Of a DNA stretch of 64,000 nucleotides, positions 11,201-23,991 are shown piece by piece. A program made the position numbers and the translations under genes. Origin of the DNA: Portulaca oleracea (taxonomy: Eukaryota > Streptophyta > Magnoliopsida > Caryophyllales > Portulacaceae); the NCBI GenBank assembly GCA_029582165.1, contig CM055872.1, positions 1,025,728 through 1,089,727 of the forward strand. The letters run 5' to 3'. The notes below the pieces were generated by a model. It was not told the DNA's origin, made no database searches, and saw nothing but the letters and a program-made list of their open reading frames with translations. Position 1 is the stretch's first letter, and each line of letters opens with the position of its first letter.

Positions 11201-14200
11201 TGTTGGGGACAATATTCCTGGTGGAGCCAGGAATTTGGATGGCATGCTGATAGTCAAGGTACTCTTAATTTTTCTCTTGCCTTTTGCTTGTGTCTTCCTT
11301 AGAAGTCTGTATTGTCTCAAAGGATACTTGTAAGACATTTCTGATAGACTGAAGACTAGTTGGGTACACATTGTTCACTGAATCTCTTAGCTTTGTACGC
11401 TCCTTGCAATTGAAGAGTCTTGACAGATTAAGTACTATGGGTTATGTCAATCTATTATTGTATCCTAGATGTGATTAACCAAAGAATCGCATAGAATGGA
11501 TTCATCATAGTCGTCAGCATGCTAAGAGGTGACAGAACTTGAACAGAAAGCACACACCACTAGTACCAACTACCAAGTGCAAGGACCTAATAAAAGAGGA
11601 TGGATGGACAGTCCGAATTACACACTGCTACCGGGAGGCTAATAATAGAATAGTGGACAGACTAGCCAATATGGGTATTCATAGACCATTGGGAGTTGTG
11701 TACTTTACTAGGCCCCTAGTGAGGTTCAGGAAGTTAGTCGTGCAGATTGTATTGGGGCCACTTGTCCAAGGACTATAAACACGTACTAAATTTTCTCTAG
11801 GGGCTTCAGCCCCCTATTCTGCACCCGAGAAAATAAGTCTGGTTTCAGAATGAAAGTAGGTGCTTCTGGCCACTATTTCTTAAAATGAATGGCTTGCAGC
11901 CAACGCATGCCGCACATGCACACACTCTTGTATGCAAACACATTTGGAAGACAATATGCTGCTATGATTCTTTTCCTTCTCTCATATCTTGTATCTTGTG
12001 CAGCTAAGTTTGTTTTGTATCATGTTTCCTGGACGATATTTGGCTCAGGTTTCTAAAACATGGAAGGAGTCAATGCTAAGCAAAATAGTGCAGTTGACAG
12101 AAGAAGCCCATCAGAGTAAACCAAAGCTGCAAAGGTGGTTGGATGAGTTTGGTGAACAATATAGCAAAGTCATTATGGTCCTATCAGTCGCGATTGCACT
12201 CCTAGGACCACTTATCTTCAAATGGCCGTTTATCAGCACACCAGGTAATGTGGAGGCAATTGATCACATCTGTAAATTAACTTTGAAACATTGTCTTGCT
12301 ATGGAGGTTGAATAAACTCAGTGCATGGGTAGATGTCTAGACTCAAGAACATGGAACTATGGAAGTTCTTTGAGAGATATCATATGACATCATCCTGTGA
12401 ACATACAGTAGCTTTTCCAAGAGTCTACAATTGCATCAATCAGGCATGTGATACATCCATCTATAGACTACATCAAAATAGTGTTGGATATGATAATTAT
12501 TTCATCTTCGAATTTTAGATTTCAAATGAAATGTTATTCAATGGATTTCTGGAAGGTGCTTATTTTACTTGGTCAAGCCATGAGGTGATTCCAGTCCTGA
12601 CTCGAGTTGACAGATTCTTGTTCTCTTACGAGTGAGAGGCTCGCCTTGAGGGACGTTCCTAAACTTCTGATCATGCCCCTCTTCTTCTTCACAAGGCAAG
12701 AAGGCCTTTTAGATTTGAAAATATGTGGCTGGAGGTGGGTGGCTTCACTAACCTAGTAAAGGGTTGGGAATGCGGTTCATGTTTCAGCTACCCCAAGTTT
12801 CATTTTAGCTTAGAAACTTTCATTGTTGAAATTGGAATTGAAGGTGGAGAACAAAGAGGTTTTTGGACACTTAGAGTTGAAAGGCTGGAGGCAAAGAATC
12901 AGCTATCTACATTCTGGTTATTTGAATGACACGTTTTGGAGGCGAAGAAACTTTCAATAGTTGGCATTGTTGTCTAATAGTAAGGTAGCTCTAGAAGGTA
13001 ATGATATCATTTGGTTTCCTACTAGTGGGCACTTTACTGTGAATAGTTTCTGTAAAGAGATGTTTAAGGAGTTACGTTTGAGTGACTTTCCACATCAGGC
13101 TTTTTAGAAGTGTAAAATTCCCACTATAGCTTCTTTTCTTCCTTGGGTGGCCACCAAAGGAAAGATACCCAAAAATGAAATGCTCCAAAGGAGAAACTTT
13201 GTAATGGCTAGTAGGTGCTCTATTTGTGGGAACGAGGAGGAGAGCATTAACCACCTGCTTATTCATTGTCGTTGGGTCTCCACTCTCCATCCTTTGGTGT
13301 TTGGCATTTACATCGATGGGGGTTGGTTGGGTGCAACCTCTAGGTGTAAGAAATATCTTGCTTGAGCCGAGGAGATTCAAGAAGAGTTGGGTTCTTGTGT
13401 GGAGGTTGATCCCTTTGACTATTTGGTGGTTTACTTGGAGGAAAGAAATTCCAGGACTTTTAAGGATAAAACTATAACGCCTAATGACTCCAAACTTGAC
13501 ATTTTGAGAACATTGTGTAGTTTTTTTTTGTTTTTGTTTTTGTTTTTGTTTATGCTTTTTTTTTTTTTTTTTCGGGTGCACGAGAGAACATTGTGTAGTT
13601 GGCATCAAGGTTTACATCATGGTAAAGAGTTGACTATTTTAGATTTTGTGGATAAGATTACTGTAGAGAGCTTGAGGGGTTGAGGCTTTAATATGTCTCC
13701 ATGATTCGTAATATGCTAATTCTTGTACAAGTTACGTATTTTCATGAGAGCAATTTATTTTGTTTCTTGGGTTTTTGCATCGCTTAATTACCTTTACGTT
13801 CTCACAGTTTAGTGAGATGGTTTCACATAAGATAAGCGCCTGCTGATATTGTTTATTGTTTTCTTTCATAGTATCCATTGTACCTCTTCCAACTTATACT
13901 GTCTCCTGCAGTTTGTGATTGTATGCATTCATTTGGCAGGTTGCAGAGGATCTATTTACAGAGCTCTTGGGTTAATGGTGGCAGGGTCACCTTGTGCTTT
14001 GGCTGTGGCTCCATTAACTTATGCTACTGCAATCAGTGCTTGTGCTAGGAGGGTAATGTTTGAAATTTCTTGCAATGATCAGGCTAACTGGTTCCTTTTT
14101 GCATATTTGTGTTGAATTTCTTGTACAATGTTTGTTCTTGGAGTTCAGGTTGGCTACTTATGTCCAGAATTGTTCTATGTTCTTTAAAATCGAGGGACAT

Positions 14201-17200
14201 GTTTATCTGAAACTGGTTATTGGTTTTTGTCCTGTGTGGGCAATGATAGAGATGGTTTTGCGGGTGCCATGGGTGTCATTGTGTCATATTGTGAAGGGCA
14301 TGTTAGGGCATTAACTATCAGGTTTTTGCTAATAGCAGATTACAGTTACTTATTGATCAATGGATTAAGATTGAACTGGACTGTTATGCGCTCTACATTC
14401 TGTGAGAAAAGAGAGTCTTGTGCAAGATAAAAATGTGTTTTCAAGCAATATTGACCTTGTAGTGACAAAGGATTCTCCGGCAAGGCTTATTGTGAGAAAT
14501 GTTTCAATCTAAATTTAAGTCATATGTGCTATATTTGGAGGTCAGGACGAAAGTGTGATTTGGAGTAATTTCTGCTTCTTGACTGTCCTATAGTGCTACT
14601 CTGATTTGGCCTTGTTTTCTGTGCTTTTTCGTTGTTTTCCTCTAACCTTTTTTGCACCTTTTTATGTTTCTTTGGTTTCTTTTTTCCCGGAAGAAAAGGG
14701 GGGGGGGGGTGTGTTCCGATTCAAGTCTCTTAGTGAAGTTCGTGTGGAAATCAGTCCAACATTTGATATACCCATCTAGTTTTATGACTTTGATAATGGT
14801 TTTATCCTCTCAGGGTATATTGCTTAAAGGTGGCCATGTGTTGGATGCTCTAGCTTCGTGCCACACTATAGCTTTTGATAAAACTGGAACATTGACAACT
14901 GGGAAGCTCAAATTTAAGGCGATCGAACCGATTCATGGACATTATGTTGGTGACGATAATTCTGCTAGTCCTGCTTGTTGTGTCCCCAACTGTGAGAAAG
15001 AAGCTCTTGCTGTGGCTGCGGCCATGGAAAAGGGTACTACTCATCCTATTGGAAGGTAATCTTGGATGATATGTATGAGTGAGTGACCCTTCTACTTTCT
15101 TTTTCTTTTTACTTCTTTTTCTCCAAATTAATACATACAATTATAAATTCCTCTGATGCATCGTTCAGCATCTCCAGACCTCACTTGATGTTTATTCTGA
15201 CATGCTAATTTATGTAGATTTTTTCAATGCCAATATAATCTGCATTATAATCAGCAAACATATAATACCCTACAAAAGCGAGACCCACACTAGGAGTTGT
15301 ACAACATAATCAGCAGCACTTTTAGTTAACGAACTTTGTGTCTGAATGCCTGTTTTGGTTCACATTGTTTCCTCTTGAAATTAATGTGCCCCCCATAGGT
15401 TAATCAATGCAAAAGGATTGGTGATATTGGATGTTGCCTGCTGTAATACTTGCTGTCTCTTGCATCGATTCAGTCATATTTGTTTTTACTACTAATATTT
15501 AGCAGCTGTACATGTTGACGTTTGTGCAGAGCAGTTGTTGACCACAGCATGGGTCTAGAACTCCCTTCCATTAACATTGAAAGTTTTGAATCTGTACCTG
15601 GAAGAGGCCTTTTTGCAACAGTATCTAGCGATGAGGTAGTGTACCTGAAGAAACCCGCTCTGTGTGTGTGTGTGTCTGTCTGTATCTGTGTCACCGTCAT
15701 CTGTGTTGTCAGGATTAACTGCACCCTCAGTAGTTTCCTTTCAGTCTGATCAATCCTCCTCCTCTTATAGTCAGGAATAGGAAGAGGTGAACAGCTAAAA
15801 GTAATGTTGGGCTCTGTGGATTACATTGCTTCACTTTGCAAAAGTGAAGATGAATCACGGAAAATTAAGGAAGCTGTGAGTATGTCGGCGTACGGGGATG
15901 ATTTTGTCCATGCTGCTCTTTCTGTGAATGAAAAGGTATTATTAATTTAGAAGATAATTTCCTCATTTGAATTGTGATCTTTGAATTACTGCAGGTTGTT
16001 TCCAATGTATCTGTATTAGAACTCAATCGTGGTACTAATATGCTTTTGGGATGGGATCTTCATGTACAGTGAAGTGGTACAATGAGTTGATGAAATAGTT
16101 ATATAATGGTGACCATTGCATATATTTTATGTGCTGGAGCTGCCATTCTTATTGTGAGACTTCATTGATTTTTTTTTCTTTCGCTGTGGAAAACCCCCTC
16201 TGCTTCATCTAATTCTTTCCCTTCTCCGCTTCTTGGATGCTTGCGCTTGCAACTTGCCATATTGGATGTGTGACAATTTTAGCTTTACATTGTAGTACCT
16301 CACCCTGAAATTGCTTGATTTTTCAGGTGGTCTTGTTTCATTTTATTTTACAAAAACAATATTGGGCTCTCTTGCTGATTCTCACTGTATGTTATGCAAA
16401 TGACTATGCTTCTTTTGTCCAAATGTGAAGGGTGGATTATTTTGTCTGCTTCAAAGTTGAATTTGATTTCTCTGTAGTAATTTTCTTGAGTTTAATAGCA
16501 AATGGGGATGAGTTGTAATTAAAGGGTGAGAGATATAAACTAGGTCTGACGAGAAAGCCGTACGAGGTATTTAAATTTCATGAAGTTTTTTACTTTTAAT
16601 GATCAATGACATTATCTTGAACTCCTTTAGGTGACATTATTTCATTTTGAAGATGATCTACGACCTGGAGTTTCTGAGGTCATTGCATGCTTGCGGGATC
16701 AAGGGAAGTTCAAGGTGATGATGCTAACTGGTGACCATGAATCAAGTGCACGGAAAATTGCCAGGGCAGTTGGTATCAGTGAAGTGCATTATGGCCTAAA
16801 GCCTGAGGATAAGCTCAACCATGTGGTGCGCATATCAAGAGAGACTGGTAAGCCTAATTTCAAATTGGTATACCTTGTGTTTTTGGTAAGGCATGCTAGT
16901 TTGGTAAAAAATGGGTCAGTGAAGTGCATTAGGCATTTCCTGTCATGTACCTGAATGCTATTGATGCAAGCATAAGAAGTGTGCTCTTATGATAGCGAAT
17001 GCACTACCCTCTATTTTCTGCTGAACCGCTGTCCCGTCAACTATCAGTGCTTGCTATGAATTGTAGTTTTCGCACCCATCTTGACACGAACTATAGAACT
17101 ACAATGATTTCATCAGGTTGGAACACTTGTCACTATATTTAATTTTCTTGTTCGAATTTATTCAGATTTTGAACTTAATTTTTGTGCTCAAACCGCAGGG

Positions 17201-17815
17201 GAAGGTCTTGTAATGGTTGGGGATGGTATTAATGATGCCCCAGCACTGGCTGCGGCTGCCGTGAGTATAGTACTTGCTCAACGTGCTAGTGCCACAGCCA
17301 TAGCTTTCGCAGATGTGCTTCTGCTGCAAGACAACATTTCAGGAGTTCCATTCTGCATAGCTAAAGCTCGTCAAACCACTTCACTGGTATGTGCATACTT
17401 GCTTCTGCTGTCTTCACCTCTTCATCTATTATGATACTAGTTTTATTCTTGCCTGACTCTTGTAGGTCAAGCAAAATGTAGCACTTGCCTTATGTTCCAT
17501 AATTTTGGCCTCATTGCCGTCTGTGTTGGGATTCCTTCCACTGTGGCTGACAGTAAGACCTGCATTATTTGTTTACCTTTGCTGCCATTTCCAAATTCCA
17601 TCATTTTCAGCTTCATTAATCATGTTCAACTGTATATGCAGGTTCTGCTGCATGAGGGTGGTACCCTTCTAGTCTGCCTCAACTCAATACGTGCTTTAAA
17701 TGAACCTTCATGGTCCTGGAGCAACAATTTCGATCAAGTTCTTGAGAAATGCAAATCTATGCTTATGTTAATGAGGAGACAAATCCCAAGCTCAGGAACC
17801 ATTCGACCTGCATGA
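8227..17815 (+). CDS. HMA1: Plastid-envelope P1B-type heavy-metal ATPase HMA1
   Basis: ATP-driven metal pump (Zn/Cu/Co/Cd/Ca reported for the family) of the chloroplast inner envelope. Thirteen exons join in frame: 8227-8733, 9744-9894, 10002-10186, 11112-11258, 12049-12244, 13940-14052, 14814-15055, 15530-15635, 15771-15935, 16631-16847, 17199-17386, 17466-17552, 17642-17815; 825 aa, close to the roughly 820 aa usual for HMA1. Residues 1-60 are Ser/Arg-rich and transit-peptide-like. Residues 62-96 carry 17 His in place of the CxxC metal domain of other HMAs. Motifs: LTGE (301-304), membrane metal site SPCALAVAP (412-420; HMA1 has SPC, not CPC), phosphorylated Asp455 in DKTGTLT, HP at 510-511 (nucleotide-binding domain), TGD (637-639), GDGINDAP (684-691). 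All catalytic motifs are intact and the frame is unbroken, so the gene looks functional despite LINE debris in its introns. Confidence 0.96.
11520..11830 (+). mobile_element. LINE RNase H fragment in HMA1 intron 4
   Basis: An open stretch at 11539-11778 translates to a C-terminal RNase H-like segment of a plant non-LTR retrotransposon: [20 protein letters not shown] followed by LANMG, then a tail with RFRKLVVQ. It lies in the same orientation as HMA1 within intron 11259-12048. The upstream RNase H half and the reverse transcriptase are missing, as expected of a 5'-truncated LINE copy. Confidence 0.75.
12515..13720 (+). mobile_element. Decayed LINE filling HMA1 intron 5, RT core deleted
   Basis: Conceptual translation across frameshifts gives, in order, the end of a LINE endonuclease ([23 protein letters not shown], then [20 protein letters not shown] at about 12699-12758) and, after a gap, the zinc-binding region that follows the [17 protein letters not shown] (13009-13053), [32 protein letters not shown] (13217-13270), then [14 protein letters not shown]. 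The reverse transcriptase core that should sit between them is absent. Same strand as HMA1, with several stops, so not functional. It accounts for most of the 1695-bp intron 12245-13939. Confidence 0.88.
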
Positions 17816-20542
17816 CTACAATGAGGTGCTTTCTATGCTTTTAACCATGTCTAAGCTACAGTTTTATTCGATCAAAACCCAATAATTTGTACATTATCAA
17901 ACTACTATTACTTGAATGTATAATCTAGAATTAGCCATCTTTGTCGCTACCCCCCCCCCCCCTCTTTCCCACAACCAACAAAAAGAAAAAAAAATGGAAA
18001 ACTGAGCTTTGGGGCTCATTCTTTGTCCCCTTATGAGAGTGAGTCTTGGGTTGAGGCCGGGTTATGTGCTATGTTACTCCGACTCTTCATATTCCATGTC
18101 GGGCCCATGTCGGACCCTCGATAGCTGGACAAGGGTACGCCGCTCGACACTTCAAATTACAATGAAAATGTGCAATTTTTCTTAAAATTAGCCGAGTCCA
18201 ACACCCATATCCGTGTCCAATATGGACATGTGTACCCGAGTCCGAGTAACATAGTTATGTGCACCCAGCAGTTGTTGAGTTATGGACCAGTGATAAAATT
18301 TTGGATGTTTTAGTGCAGAGAAACTGCAATGTTGAGCAGCAACAGGTAGGAAAAGGGTTTCATTTTCTTGTTTCTCAGTGTTTTTCTTTGCTGATATTCT
18401 AGCTGGAGATTCTTAACCAGTCATCATTGTTTTTGGGGGTGGTAGTTGAAGGGTTAACATCAGTAGGGCGTGAGCTTTGGTGGTGTTGTATGCTGTGGTT
18501 GCTGACCTATTCTTGGTGTTTTGCATTAACATCCCATGGATTTTTTAAGTTAGTTTGTGCGTTCCAGACTCAAATGCCTGCCAGTTGGTTGTGCATTCAA
18601 TGCCAATCTCTCCCTCTCTCTCCCCACACTTATGGGATAAATCTTGTAGCAGAAACTCAGAAACAGACTCTAGCTCTCTCTCTTTCTTTTTTCTTAAAAA
18701 ATTTTATATTTTTGGGTATGTGTGGGGATTGTGAGATCTGTATGTATTTCATGAAATGGGGACCTTAAACATAATAATCCTAATAGCTGGCATGATATTC
18801 CTGTGATGAAAGCTACCAGAAACCATAACCCACCTGTACAATTGCGTGGCTCATTTTGTTCAGTAAAGTCCTCTCAGGACCACACCTGTAGATCTTCATC
18901 ATCCACAATCATTTCAAAAACGTTCAAAGTTATTGACATGGGTTTTAAGCACCTGTTTACACGTACATCCCCCTTGTTAAAATCTTCTACTTACTTACAT
19001 CTTACTTACTGTCCTTTTTGTTTAACTTTTACCGGTTAACTGGAGGTTTGAGCGGATAAGTTGAATTCCATAGAATTATGAATGTATTTCTAATGAAAGC
19101 AACAACACTTCTTTAGTCCTGTATGATTGTGCAAAAACTAGATGTAACATTATTAGAAATCGCCACAAGTCTTTGTCAACTGTCAACACTTGCACAAGTC
19201 CATTTAATTCTGTGCTTTGGGGGAGGTACTTGGATATTTATTTATGACCAAATGTTGAGATATTTATACACAGGATTGGATTATTACTACCAATGTCTGC
19301 TCCAACCTTATAAATATTCTCCCAATTAGTAATAACTACTTGTTATCTGGAACAATAGAAAAAATAAAAAGGGGGGGGGGGGGGAATAACTATGCCTAAG
19401 AATTCTGTTATACAGGGACAATAATTTCTGAAAGATAAGCTAGTTTAATTGTCTCTGATTTCTTTGTAGATATCGAAGTGTATATATGCATACACGAATC
19501 TTCCATGTGAATGCATGAATATATATATATAATCAACAAGTATTGGAAATGGATAGCTACTGAAACCCTCAGCTTTAAGTGATAAACAACATTTTAATGT
19601 CGTATAAGTTCATTCAGTTGTAAAAAGAAATGTTCTAATTAAACATTGACTGACTGATAAAGAACACTCCCAAAAATTTGTAATCTAGTTGGAAAGAATA
19701 AATTTTCAATGGTCTGCACACTTAAATTTGAATATGAGAGAGATCTGGGCTGAGGGGGAAAATGTTCTAATTAACATTGTTATGTGTTTTTTTTTTTTTT
19801 CCCTTCCCAGTTAGCATTTTGCCTTATAACTTGGTCCAATTTTTTGGACCTCTTTGAATTTCTTTTTAGCTGAGGGGGAAAATGATTGTAAAGGAAAGGT
19901 GTTGTCAACTACCCTTTTGGACCTTATGTTTTCCGCCATCTCAATAATACAGGGTGGGTATAAACTCTTTTTGGAGGCGCCTAAATAGGACCCAAAAGGG
20001 TGGGCTGGGTTCATATTCAAAACTTCCCTGTCTGTCTCAATAAATTCATCTTTGAATCAAACTCTATATTGTTATCGTTTGTGATTCCTCTGTATCAAAA
20101 AATAGTTCGAAATTACGGCATTCCCTGCCTCTACAGGACTCCTAAACTTGTTTATTCTCCGTCTCATCGCTACTCCATTTTAGGGCCTTTTTTTCATTTC
20201 ATAAGCAGTTTATTGGTAATTAGCACTTATTAATACTGATTCAAGCTGATGAATATTAATGGAATCAACATCCCCATGAACTTCAGTTCATATGGGAAAG
20301 ACTCACCATATAAACATGTTTCCCTTGAAATTTGTTCTTGATGACGCTGATGAATGTTAGTGAGTGATAGTTGAATTTAAAAAATGTAACTTGTAAACAT
20401 GAATAACTAAATAGGAGTGCTCACTAGTGTTGATTAGTACTCTCAACAGTAGATTTGACTAGTAGATTGATAATAAATTAGGAAAAGAAAACCCTTGAGA
20501 CAGGTTTAACTTGCATGGAGGGCTTAAGGAAAGTTAGTCTAA
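17816..20542. other. Gene-poor stretch downstream of HMA1
   Basis: The HMA1 3' UTR starts here; apart from the TIR element at 18069-18254 there is no recognisable gene. Homopolymers are present (C-run near 17950, G-run near 19371). A 16-base motif GCTGAGGGGGAAAATG occurs twice (about 19750 and 19870), part of an undefined local duplication. Short open frames are not supported by codon pattern or homology. Confidence 0.55.
18069..18254. mobile_element. 186-bp TIR element (MITE) downstream of HMA1
   Basis: The ends read CTATGTTACTCCGACTC and, inverted, CTATGTTACTCGGACTC, with one mismatch in 17. TTATGTG lies directly outside both ends (18062-18068 and 18255-18261), giving a target duplication of at least 7 bp. 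The end sequence resembles Mutator-like or hAT MITEs; which one is undecided. Confidence 0.75.
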
Positions 20543-20731
20543 GGCCCCGTTCTTTTATGCAGCTGGCAAGTTGCGGTATCACACCGCAACACCGTAACTT
20601 TCCATATTTCATCATAACCCACCACAATCTATCATAATCTACCACAACTTTCCATAATCCACCACAATTCACCGCAATTTTTTTCAACCCACCGCAATTC
20701 ACCAAAATTAGCCATATAAAAGCACGGGGCC
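20543..20731. mobile_element. Harbinger/Tourist-like MITE, family A, intact ends
   Basis: The best-defined copy of a family repeated across the window. It begins GGCCCCGTTCTTTTATGC and ends with the inverted form TATAAAAGCACGGGGCC, flanked by TAA on both sides (20540-20542 and 20732-20734). The 3-bp TWA target is typical of PIF/Harbinger. The interior is a chain of ACCACAA/ACCGCAA units with no coding capacity. 189 bp. Confidence 0.88.
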
Positions 20732-20734
20732 TAA

Positions 20735-22449
20735 AACACAAGTTAGTGTTAGGTAGCATAATGGGGGTATTCTACAAAAGGGAAGAGGAGTAGAGTTTAA
20801 AGAAGGGAGGGACAGAAGGGGATGAGAATTCTTTTGTCCTGATCAGGAACAGCAAGGGATTGATTCACCATCCAAAGGGAGACGCAGAGAAGGATCACAA
20901 TCCCGAGAACTGTTACTTGTGCAATACCCATCCCCTTTTTTTGGTCTTTTTAATTCAAATCCCTTTTCCATTCCATTCAAAACTTCAAATGCGACGTCGC
21001 TTTCACATGTTTCTGGTGTCGTGCACTTTGGATATCTATCTGTGTATTTTATGTCCTCTTTTTCTATTGCCCTTGCCCACATAAAATTTTAATTTAATTA
21101 ATTAATGCATGTCTTCCTACCTCTTTGTACTTTTCCCCCTCCCCAACCCCCCCCCCCTTCTTGATTTTATATACTTTTCCTTCTTTTGTGGTTAGTGTAG
21201 TCCAACTGTCATTTGGCCTCACTCTCTCATTTTCCTTTTTTTTTATATAACTTATTACTCCCTCCGTCCCAAATAAATTGTCCACTTTGCTTTTTCACGG
21301 TCTTCGATGTTATACTTTGACTATTAATATTTTACGTTTAATTTTAGCAAAACTTAAAATATTTTATTTAAATGAAAGTATTTTTCGTCACAAATCTAAT
21401 AATAATAGTTTTACACGATAACTCAACATATAATTTGATAAATTAACGGTTAAACTTTATAAAGGTTGACTTCATTAGTCAAACTCGGACAAATTATTTG
21501 GGACGGAGGGAGTATATTATACACGGAATTCCCCCTGCCCATTAAAAAAATTGACAAAATCCAGCTTATACCATAAATTATAAACTATTCAGGAATGGTA
21601 ATTACTATGCAAGTACTTGTAGTAGTAGTAGATCGAATCCACAATTCAGTTGGTGAGAAGTTTGTCATATTGAGTTTGTTTTTATCCTCTATTCTACATT
21701 AAAATCTCCCACATTCCACCCACCCTTAGTTTTTTAAATTATTAAAACTATCAATCTCAACCATGCATAGTTTAAGACAATTTTGACAACTCCTCTTTAG
21801 AATCTAGCGTAACTGATTTGGGTAACAACGAATATATCAAACACAAGATCTGGCCCCTATCTCTGTGTTCATTGTCCTCCCCCAAAACAAATTTCAAATT
21901 TTGTGGTTAAGTTTCCCCAGATTCGTATTATGTTCCAGATTGAGCATTTGAATTTGATTAACTATTTAATATAGTAAGATTTTGTTCAGTTGAAAACAGT
22001 TAACGCCTAAGATTAAATATAAGTAAAAAGAGATCAACGAAGAAATTGAGTCTTTTTTTTTTTTGGTTTGGGTGATTGTTGTTGTTCTTGGGAGAAGTTT
22101 GAACCAAAACTCTGGTTCTAATCTAAGTTTCCTACAACCTAAAACTCTCTCTTCCGATCTTCTTGCTTCAATCCTCTCCACCTCACAAGCTCACATCCAT
22201 GGAAGGAAAATCAGATCATCCATTTTTTTCTGGATATCTCTCTTTTTTTCTCTCTCTTGATCTACGAGAACCTTCTTCTTGTTCTTCTTCATCTTCTGTA
22301 CACGAAACTGTACTTATTACTTCTCTACACGTACGGCATTCAACCCAGAGAGAGGAAATCACAAGCTTTGATTTTTCAGCTCCCGAATTGAACTTCTTCA
22401 TTCCGGCTTGATCTTGATTTGATTTGAATTGATCGATTGATGCGAAAGT
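20735..22449. other. Intergenic between HMA1 and MYB (MYB 3' side)
   Basis: Apart from the Stowaway at 21258-21512, this is AT-rich with a few C and T tracts. The part nearest the MYB stop (about 22050-22449) is its probable 3' UTR on the minus strand. No independent gene is supported. Confidence 0.55.
21258..21512. mobile_element. Stowaway MITE, intact
   Basis: Classic Tc1/mariner Stowaway ends: CTCCCTCCGTCCCAAATAAA on the left and its inverse TTTGGGACGGAGGGAG on the right, with TA target duplication at 21256-21257 and 21513-21514. 255 bp, AT-rich, non-coding. It is located downstream of the MYB gene. Confidence 0.92.
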
Positions 22450-23490
22450 TTACTCGATCTTGCCGATTCCAATCCGCTTCATCGCTGCTCTCATAACTCC
22501 ATCTGCCGCCTGTGAACAAAACCCGGTGCTGCTCTGATTATACATGTTCATACTCCCCCCGCTAAGCTCTAATCCCGCCATGTAATTTCTCACCTCCTTC
22601 CTCACCATCTCCTGCATCACCGCCAGGAACTCCGCGCTGAACGCCATACTACCAGCCGCCGCTGGAGGAGGAGGAGGAGGCGGAGGTTGAGGAATCGGTG
22701 CTGCACTCGTCGCCATCGTCATCGGAAGGAGCTGGATCGGAGCCGCCACCGCCGGCTCCGGATCCACCACCGGATTCGAATTCGTCACCGATCCGTCGGA
22801 GGAGTCGGATCCCGGCAAACTCAGGCAAAGATCCGTCGCCGGCGCCGGAGACGACGCAGTCGCAGTCTCCATAACGACCGGACCAGATCTGGGAATGGGC
22901 CTGTAAAGATGCGTGCTGGAGTCGCTGGTATCAGATCCAGAAGGACTCCCCGGGTTCAAACTCAACCCGGACACATTCCTGAGAATAACATCTGCACCAT
23001 CGCTCATAGCCCTCTTCAACGGCGGGAGATCGAAGTCAGGGGAGCGTGGGTCGGGCATGCCCATGGCAGTGGAGCACTTCCGCTTCAAGGTGGAGTTCCA
23101 GTGGTTCTTGATGGCGTTGTCGGTGCGACCATTGAGGAGTCTAGCAATGGTAGCCCACTTGTTCCCGAACCTGGCATGGGCTCGTATGATGGTCTCGTCT
23201 TCTTCAGGTGTAAACGCCCTGTGCTCAACCTGGGGAGAAAGCTGGTTGCACCACCGCAACCTGCACGACTTCCCAGACCTACCAGGGATGGATTTGCTTA
23301 TCAAGGACCAGTTCCTAGGACCGTGCTTCTCAACTAGCCGGGTCAGGGCTTCGTCTTCTTCAGGGCTCCATGGACCCTTTATCCGATCCACCTGCTCTTT
23401 TCTCACCACTGAGGTAAGATTACTGCTACTGCTACTATTGTTTGCATTGCTGGGATTATGATTATGATTATGATTTCTACTTGCCATCAT
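22450..23490 (-). CDS. MYB73: R2R3-MYB transcription factor, subgroup 22 (MYB73-like)
   Basis: Intronless, 346 aa. Nuclear DNA-binding regulator; this subgroup (MYB44/70/73/77) acts in ABA, auxin and stress responses, mostly as repressors. The R2 repeat spans about residues 37-84 ([12 protein letters not shown], Trp41, 61, 80) and R3 about 90-138 (Phe93, Trp112, Trp131; recognition helix [18 protein letters not shown]). Subgroup 22 motifs: [18 protein letters not shown] (175-192) and [17 protein letters not shown] (288-304). LCLSL at 221-225 is an LxLxL (EAR) repression motif. A proline run lies near 269-276 and an Asn/His/Ser-rich head before R2. The start is chosen because MMASRNHN precedes the domain as in relatives; Met2 is an equally possible start. 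MYB73 rather than MYB70 rests on gene order beside HMA1. Confidence 0.94.
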   Translation of the reverse strand: MMASRNHNHNHNPSNANNSSSSSNLTSVVRKEQVDRIKGPWSPEEDEALTRLVEKHGPRNWSLISKSIPGRSGKSCRLRWCNQLSPQVEHRAFTPEEDETIIRAHARFGNKWATIARLLNGRTDNAIKNHWNSTLKRKCSTAMGMPDPRSPDFDLPPLKRAMSDGADVILRNVSGLSLNPGSPSGSDTSDSSTHLYRPIPRSGPVVMETATASSPAPATDLCLSLPGSDSSDGSVTNSNPVVDPEPAVAAPIQLLPMTMATSAAPIPQPPPPPPPPAAAGSMAFSAEFLAVMQEMVRKEVRNYMAGLELSGGSMNMYNQSSTGFCSQAADGVMRAAMKRIGIGKIE

Positions 23491-23646
23491 CTAGTTTTAC
23501 TACTACTATTGATGAAGATGGCCTAGATGGGTATAAGTAAGATGGGTATAAATAAATATGTACAGAGGGAGGAAGAAGAAGAAGAAGGAGGAGGAGAAGA
23601 AGGAGAGGGAGAAGACAGAGAAAGGAGGAGTGGGGGAGAGGAGGTG

Positions 23647-23655
23647 ATTTATACT
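23647..23655 (-). promoter_or_regulatory. Candidate TATA box of the MYB gene
   Basis: On the minus strand this reads AGTATAAAT, 157 bp before the start codon. The stretch between it and the ATG is a CT-rich (minus-strand) leader, as is common for plant 5' UTRs. Inferred only from position and sequence. Confidence 0.5.
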
Positions 23656-23991
23656 GCTAACTGAAAGGGGTAGGAAGGGGGAAAGGGGAAAGGGGAAGGG
23701 CACCGCTTATTGCAAAGAAGCCGTTGGTTGGTTAGGAGGGGTGGGGACTGGACGGAGAAATATGAGTCTGGGGGGGGGGGGGTGTTGGGATACAGCTGTA
23801 TGCATAGACACGCGTCATCTCTTTCTGCACTCATTTGGATAACACCCACTCCTTTTTTTTCTTTCTCTCTCTTGACTACTCTACATTTTCCCTTTTATAT
23901 CTTTACAAACTTAAATTCTTGATATTAAATTTCTATTATTGTTAATATGAAATTATTATATAGTTATAGAATAAAATTGTCTATATATTTT

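Noticed and set aside
13072..13608. 178-codon minus-strand frame
   Set aside because: Opposite strand of the decayed LINE in HMA1 intron 5; the plus strand gives the meaningful zinc-finger motifs.
22687..23461. Open frames of 216 and 182 codons on the plus strand
   Set aside because: They lie antisense to the MYB gene, whose protein is a clear subgroup-22 MYB; the plus-strand products are Arg-rich shadows of its GC-rich third positions.
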